A stretch of 64,000 bases of DNA from Alviniconcha marisindica (lineage: Eukaryota; Mollusca; Gastropoda; Provannidae). Below the pieces are notes generated by a model, which had not been told where the DNA came from, made no database searches, and saw nothing but the letters and a program-made list of their open reading frames with translations. Below are positions 57,736 through 64,000 of the stretch, one piece after another (the stretch's first letter is position 1; each line of letters begins with the position of its first letter). Where the stretch lies: the NCBI GenBank assembly GCA_018857735.1, contig JABMCL010003293.1, positions 393,501 to 457,500 of the forward strand. The letters are read 5' to 3'. The translations under genes and the position numbers were made by a program.

Positions 57736-58819
57736 AGAACATGTCAATAATATGCAGAAGATGCGCAAGGAAATAATATTTTATAACTTTGGGATTGCAG
57801 CGAAAATTGCTCAGATACACTTACCATGATGTGAAAGAATAAATAAAATGATCACACACACACACACACACAAACCCCACACTCTTTAAAGATGCCACCA
57901 GTAAATCAAAGATGGCTTGTCAGTAGAGGTTTTTAGTCATCTACTGATCCAGTGTAAATCTTTTTTTGTTTTGTTTATACCTCTTCCAAAACTGCTCTTC
58001 CTTCTTTGAAACCAGTTGCATGAATACAGTGAGTCAGTGGATGAGCAGGTCATTGCACCACATTGTTGCTACAGCCATACTGAGCATACATCTAAGCAGC
58101 TACACACTCCAAGCAGCAGCTACTGATACTACAACAGTCTGCCCTCCCTCTGTCCAAGACCCCTTTCGTTTCTAGGCAGTGATGAGAAAACAGTTCTCTC
58201 AACACACAAGGGAGTTGATTAGCGCTTGAAATATGTAACACAAATACAACAACAAAGACTTGAGTTGCCTACACCTGGCATGCATGTAAATACAAGGTAC
58301 ATCCTCATTTTTCTGTTTTGAACAGTTTTCTGTCAGCTTCTGAGGCTAAAGTATCATCAACTGCAGCAGAGGTCCCCAGGAGGCTATAAGCCAGCTCATG
58401 CTGTACAAGTCTGGGCTATAATCTAATTAACAACAGCATAGTCTACCTTGTTGCTCCTATATTAAGCATCATAACTGCTATGTAACTCACTCCCCCCTCA
58501 CCCCCCTCCCCCACCACCACCCCCTTTCCCACTCCTTCTCTCTTGTCCCCACCCAATGCTTTTGTTACTGTCCCCTTTTTTTCTTCCCTTTTCAGATGTT
58601 GCCCTTACAGCTGTTGCTTTGCCTGATTTAAAACATTTTTTTTTTTTAGTTGTTGTGTGTGTCTGCTTGTTGCTTTGTTTATACATAAATAAATTCTTCT
58701 TTTTACTGCTTTTTTCTCTGTCTGACACCAGTATATAGTCTGTACATATTAACTTTGTATTTATGTGTATGCCTGGTTTATGCATATATAAAAAATAAAA
58801 ATATAAAAAAGAGAGACAG

Positions 58820-58867
<48 letters not shown>

Positions 58868-59056
58868 CAGTTAAGTCATTTGGAAGCTGCTGCTTTGTAG
58901 GGATGTATATTATTACTCCCATTTATAATACTTAACCCAATGTAGCCCTCCCCTACTCCCCCCCCCCCCCCCACCCCATCACTCCAACATTCATACCATA
59001 TAAAATAAGTGACCAAAACATGAAGAAAAAAGGATAACAGTTATCAAAAAACAGAT
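57736..59056. other. Intronic/intergenic, simple repeats and dispersed element
   Basis: Contains a copy of the dispersed element of 20090-20350 (58195-58310), poly-C-rich DNA (58490-58530, 58950-58975) and (CA)n at 58822-58867. It lies between the two alternative NMNAT ends. Confidence 0.5.
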
Positions 59057-59062
59057 TTTATT
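59057..59062 (-). terminator. Candidate poly(A) signal of the short NMNAT form
   Basis: AATAAA on the minus strand, 3.2 kb after the stop codon at 62224. The interval 59063-62223 would be 3' UTR; it is AT-rich and without ORFs. It includes four ~70-bp repeats (59855-60135: 'GAGGACCACTTTTTGAATTC'), three ~45-bp repeats with 'TGTCAATACTCCTTTAAAAT' (61465-61585) and (CA)n at 61085-61148. Confidence 0.45.
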
Positions 59063-61098
59063 AATTTCACTGCAAACCAATTGTTTCAATCTATTGTAAG
59101 TATGACAATGGCTGACAGTGGATTGCCACCATGAAAAGTATAACTGCTGAATACATTATACATTTAAAACCTTTCTGTGTATACTGCAAAAAGACAGTAA
59201 ATTATGGGGACCATCAATAAAATAATGAACGGAACAGAATTGTGTACAATGGTGATACACATTAAGATAAAGAAAAACCAAAACAACACCAAAATGTTTA
59301 GCTGATTAATGACTACACCAGTACATCCTTGTGATTAATGACTACAACGCTTTATAAAACAGAAGCACACCACATGAGATTACAACAACAAAATTCAACT
59401 TTGTGCCCACAATTGCATGACAATTATGACAAAAACACAATACTGAAAAAGACAACCAAAAATTGCACAACTCAAGAATGTTTAAGGAATTAATAATGAC
59501 CAGATCTGTATATTCATGTCAGTAACCACGAGAATACTTCATGAAACAAAATGACACCACGTAAGAGTTCAAACAAACAAAAATGCATTCAAATGTGTGG
59601 GCTAGCCGTCACGTGACAACTATGACAAGGCACATAATAATGCAAAAAATAATAACAACAAATCACTTCAGCAGACTTCCACACACATTTTGGGGTTTGG
59701 GCTTGTGCACTTCTCACTGCAAACCACAATAACTGTGAACATGCAGAATTCACACAAAGAACCAAACCTTTACAAAAACATCAAGCGCTGTTAAAATAGG
59801 TGGAAACAGCCAATAATTAATAACACAGATATCAAAACCCGTAGACTATTCAAAACAATACAAGGACTACTGTTTAAATTCTGCTTTGCTCCTGCACATA
59901 TAACAAGCCAGTAGACTATTCGAAACAACGCAAGGACCACTTTTTAAATTCTGCTTTGTTCCTGAATAACTGTACAGATAACAAAACAAGTAGACTATCT
60001 GAAACAATATGAGGACCACTTTTTGAATTCTGCTTTGTTCCTGAATAACTGTACAAATATCAAAACAAGTAGACTATTTGAAACAATATGAGGACCACTT
60101 TTTGAATTCTGCTTTGTTCCTGAATAACTGTATTTACAAATTTCAAAACTCATGTATGAAAAACATTGCCATTATCAAGCACAAATCGCAGATTTGTAAC
60201 CCAGATTACAGCAGCTGCCTTACTTTGATACGGCACAATTAAACGCAAGAAGCACATGTACTGGCCCTGTCTGAGTGTTGTCTCTAGACTTTGTTTACAG
60301 AAAAAACTCTCAGAATCACGTGGGTGTTCTTACTTGCCAGGCAGTTTTCTTTTCATATTATTTCTTCTTCTTTTTCTACAGTGGACAGAACTCAGAAAAG
60401 ACAAAGAAGAAGAAAACTTTTCCAGTGTTTTATTCAAAACAGACAGATAGCTTATCTAAATTTCCACCTACGATTTGAAAGGAAAGGATCCTAAGATGGT
60501 GATTTTAAAGTTCCAGCAGAAATGCTTTTTTCTTCTTCTGAAAATGTAAAAAAATCAAGATATATGTATGTATATAGATAAGAAATAGAAACATTTAAAA
60601 TATCTAATGGTCTTTTTGTTATGTGCTAAACTGCACAACCCATAAACACTGCAAGCTGACAAAATGAAACAGCTCAAAAGTACTCAACTTAAAGGGATCC
60701 TTGGGTATCTGTTTCACTCTCGACAAAGTGTTGCCTATTCACAATGTTTTGTAAGGCTGGATTGTGATTTCAATGAGCACTTTGTCATGTATCTTTTTGT
60801 AAAACATTATGCAATAAGTTTTTTCTCTGTGTGTGTGTGTGTGTGTGTGCGCGCGCGAGCATGTCTGAAAAATGAAATCCGTTCCAAATGGACCAATTAA
60901 ACAAAAACTGAATCTACTGATTCAAATACTCGATTATTCTCCATTCTCCAAGGACAAATGTTCCTGAGTCAGTAATTATTACCCAAACACTTGCAACATT
61001 TGAAAGATAAGACAGACAGAGAGAGAGAGGGAGAGAGAGGTGGCTAAAATAAATCTGAGCGCAAAAATGCTGCAAACTGTACTCGCACACACACACAT

Positions 61099-61153
<55 letters not shown>

Positions 61154-62223
61154 TGCACACACAATGCTTGCAAATTCTGCTTTAGATGTTAGAGCCACAC
61201 GTATTCATAGTTGACCCAAAAGCAAAACAGGCATGACAGTAACACTACAGCAGGAAAGCAACAGGCATACATGTACACAGCATGCAATCAAGGCAGCTAC
61301 AGCGAAACAAATCAGTGATAAATTGCTCTGTACTGATGTTTGATGTGCATGACCACTTGGCACGGCACAGGCCTGTTAGGAAGTTAGCGTTGTGACAGCA
61401 AGCTGAGAATCAAGTTAGATCACACAGTAAGGCCTGTGAATAACTATTCACATTCACCTTTATAAAAAAAATGTCAATACTCCTTTAAAATAAAATTAAA
61501 AATAATAATCTGTCAATGCTCCTTTAAAATAAAATTTAAAAAACATGTCAATACTCCTTTAAAATTTAAATAAATAAAAAATCTGACAAAGAGGATGCCT
61601 AGCAGCCACACTAAACCATTCGCATTACGTGCTCTTAGTTTTTGACAAACCCCAAGACATCAGGGTTTCAGAAATCGATCACTGCTGCACAATTCAGCAG
61701 CAAATACAGGTGAACTTCAATTTACCACTACAGATGGTGGCATGCGCAGACCCAATCATATGGGTACACCTCACTATACACTGTTTTAAGTAATACACAG
61801 AATGGGTGGAGATCCATCTTTGGTCCAGCTGTAGGCAGAACCATCCAGAGAATTATCTTGAAGGCTGCTTCCTGTATACAACACTAGACATTTTAACCTT
61901 AAACTGTTCCTGTGGACAGCTGAATAGTGCTTTCTCTCATCAAGGTTAGTTTAGACTCAACCTTCCAAGAGATGTTCTTAATTTTTTTGTGTCATTTCCA
62001 CATTTGGATGCTTGTTGTTTGATAACAGTTTTTTTTTGCATCTTCATTCAAGCCCCAGACATTCAACTACATCCTCCACCCAGCCCTTAAAATTGAAGTC
62101 CTCACAACACCAAAAAGATGCTCACATCAAAGGCACAATGTTTGGCACAAAAGCAGAATCACAGCACTTCACAATATCCATGATGGTATCACAACACACA
62201 GTCTGGATTTTGAAAGCAGTCCC

Positions 62224-62361
<138 letters not shown>

Positions 62362-62374
62362 TCATGTGATTTAT

Positions 62375-63190
62375 GCTCAACTCTTCTGGACTCCACAGTA
62401 ATAGCCCAAGCCATTCAAACTCTTCTGGACTCCACAGAAACCTGCCATGCCATTCAAACTCTTCTGGACTTCACAGAAACCTGCCATGCCATTCAAACTC
62501 TTCTGGACTCCACAGAAACCTGCCATGCCATTCAAACTCTTCTGGACTCCACAGAAACCTGCCATGCCATTCAGGCCTTTCAAACTCTTCTGGACTCCAC
62601 AGAAACCTGCCAGGCCTTTCAAACTCTTCTGGACTCCACAGAAACCTGCCAGGCCTTTCAAACTCTTCTGGGCTCCACAGAAACCTGCCATGCCATTCAA
62701 ATTCTTCTGGACTCCACAGTAACCTGCCAAACCTTTCAAACTCTTCCAGGCTCCACTGAAACCTTCCAGGCCTTTCAATGTCTTCTGGACTCCACAGAAA
62801 CCTTCCAGGCCTTTCAAACTCCTCTGGGCTCCACAGAAACCTGTACAAAAAAACTCTTCTGGGCTCCACAGAAACCTGTACAAAAAGACTCTTCTGGACT
62901 CTCCACAGAAACCTTCCAGGCTTTTCAAACTCTTCTGGGCTCCACAGAAACCTGTACAAAAAAGCTCTTCTGGACTCCACAGAAACCTGCCAGGCCTTTC
63001 AAACTGTTCTGGACTCCACAGAAACCTGCCAGGCCTTTCAAACTGTTCTGGACTCCACAGAAACCTGCCAGACCTTTCAAATTCGTCTGGACTCCACAGC
63101 AACCTGCCATGCCATTCAAAGTCTTCTGGACTCCACAGACCCCTGCCAGGCCTTTCAAACTCTTCTGGACTCCACGGAAACCTGGCATAC
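62375..63190 (-). repeat. 39-bp minisatellite in the last NMNAT intron
   Basis: About 20 units of 'TTCAAACTCTTCTGGACTCC' plus ACAGAAACCTGCCATGCCA (39 bp), starting 51 bp upstream of the NMNAT last-exon acceptor. With a period divisible by three and no stops, it yields ORFs of up to 307 codons on the plus strand and 279 on the minus. These are artefacts. Confidence 0.95.
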
Positions 63191-63769
63191 TTGAAAATGT
63201 CTTCACTAAAAATCATGATATCAGTTTATCCAATGCCACCAGTTCAATACAGCAAATATAGTTAAATCAAGAACAGTGACAAAGCTTTCACAACCCTGCC
63301 TTGTCATGGGGGACAAAGAACCAAACCAAACACAAAGACCTTTTTCTTGTTTTGTGTGACCAGCCCACTGGACCAACTGGACAGTAGTTCCCCTGACAGG
63401 GTTTGTGCAAGAAGCCTCAGAAACACCACAGTTAGCTCCAACGCAGTCAACCTCAGGCACACAGGCGAACACTCATCCCTTATGCTCTCAGAATCAGGTC
63501 ACACTAGTATTTTGTTCTGCATGATAGATAATTGGTTTTTAATGCCAAGTCAACCATGATGTAGTTATATGAGGGCAATTTTCTCCATGTACAAAAAATA
63601 TCTATAATAAATATACCAAGTGGATGTGAACATCAGAATATTTTTTTGTTTTTTTCTCTCTAAATTTTGTTGTTGGAAATGAACAAATAATAAACACAAA
63701 CATGATGCAGGATGGATGCTCTGCATCACTTTGTCTTGCAAGCAGACCAGGTTCTGCTGTAGTTAGATT
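63191..63769. other. NMNAT intron remainder
   Basis: No exon recognised. It carries a partial copy of the 'CAAGTCAACCA' dispersed motif (about 63546-63556) and AT-rich DNA. Confidence 0.5.
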
Positions 63770-64000
63770 TTGCTGCAGACAGACTACACCAGGGCATCTC
63801 TTCCTTCAAAGTGTCTGAATGTAACTACACCAGGGCATCTCTTCCTTCAAAATGTCTGAATGTAACTCATGCCAGGGCATCTCTTCCTTCAAAGTGTCTG
63901 AATGTAACTCACACCAGGGCATCTCTTCCTTCAAAGGGTCTGAATGTAACTCACACCAGGGCATCTCTTCCTTCAAAGTGTCTGAATGTAACTCACACCA
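63770..64000 (+). repeat. ~45-bp minisatellite running off the window end
   Basis: Five units of 'CACCAGGGCATCTCTTCCTT' followed by CAAAGTGTCTGAATGTAACT; the array continues past 64000. Confidence 0.93.

Noticed and set aside
57656..57768. Hydrophobic Cys-rich N-terminal extension of the 57361 exon ('FQSLCLSFPAALGLC')
   Set aside because: It reads through a typical pyrimidine-rich acceptor tract. The acceptor at 57656 in NMNAT phase explains the ORF better, though a membrane-protein exon cannot be fully excluded.

Overview
This is eukaryotic genomic DNA. Genes are split by GT-AG introns, splice sites are conventional, and the DNA between exons is rich in microsatellites, minisatellites and tRNA-derived SINEs. 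The encoded proteins are animal (HEATR4-, DUSP19-, FBXL18- and NMNAT-like). Together with the repeat style (tRNA-headed SINEs, short TTAA-flanked DNA elements, non-LTR relics) this suggests a lophotrochozoan, probably a mollusc and perhaps a gastropod. The species is an inference only.

Layout. (1) 526-16433, plus strand: the last 12 exons of a HEATR4-like HEAT-repeat gene, with its 3' UTR to about 17.6 kb. (2) 17.6-21.6 kb: a repeat-rich gap with microsatellites, a splice-donor-like minisatellite and a non-LTR retrotransposon relic. (3) 27580 down to about 21.6 kb, minus strand: DUSP19, an atypical dual-specificity phosphatase with two coding exons. (4) 28558-44341, plus strand: a complete 12-exon FBXL18 gene (716 aa) that lies head to head with DUSP19 across about 1 kb. 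(5) 45.3-57 kb: repeats, two more non-LTR relics and SINE bodies. (6) 62323 down to about 55 kb, minus strand: the 3' end of a nicotinamide mononucleotide adenylyltransferase (NMNAT) gene, tail to tail with FBXL18.

The genes are unrelated in function: a HEAT scaffold, a JNK-pathway phosphatase, an SCF ubiquitin-ligase adaptor and NAD synthesis. There is no operon or gene-cluster logic beyond the shared DUSP19/FBXL18 promoter region.

Two things stand out. First, about a third of the exons in HEATR4 and FBXL18 have a tandem array that begins at, or is built from copies of, that exon's own splice junction, up to about 150 copies over 3.7 kb. Second, the NMNAT stop codon sits inside a good splice donor (GTAAGG). 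Splicing there to an exon 4.6 kb downstream would keep the frame and replace the last lysine with a 98-residue tail, a plausible isoform switch. Also notable are an inverted pair of about 620-bp MITEs bracketing two FBXL18 exons, and a perfect 37-bp hairpin.
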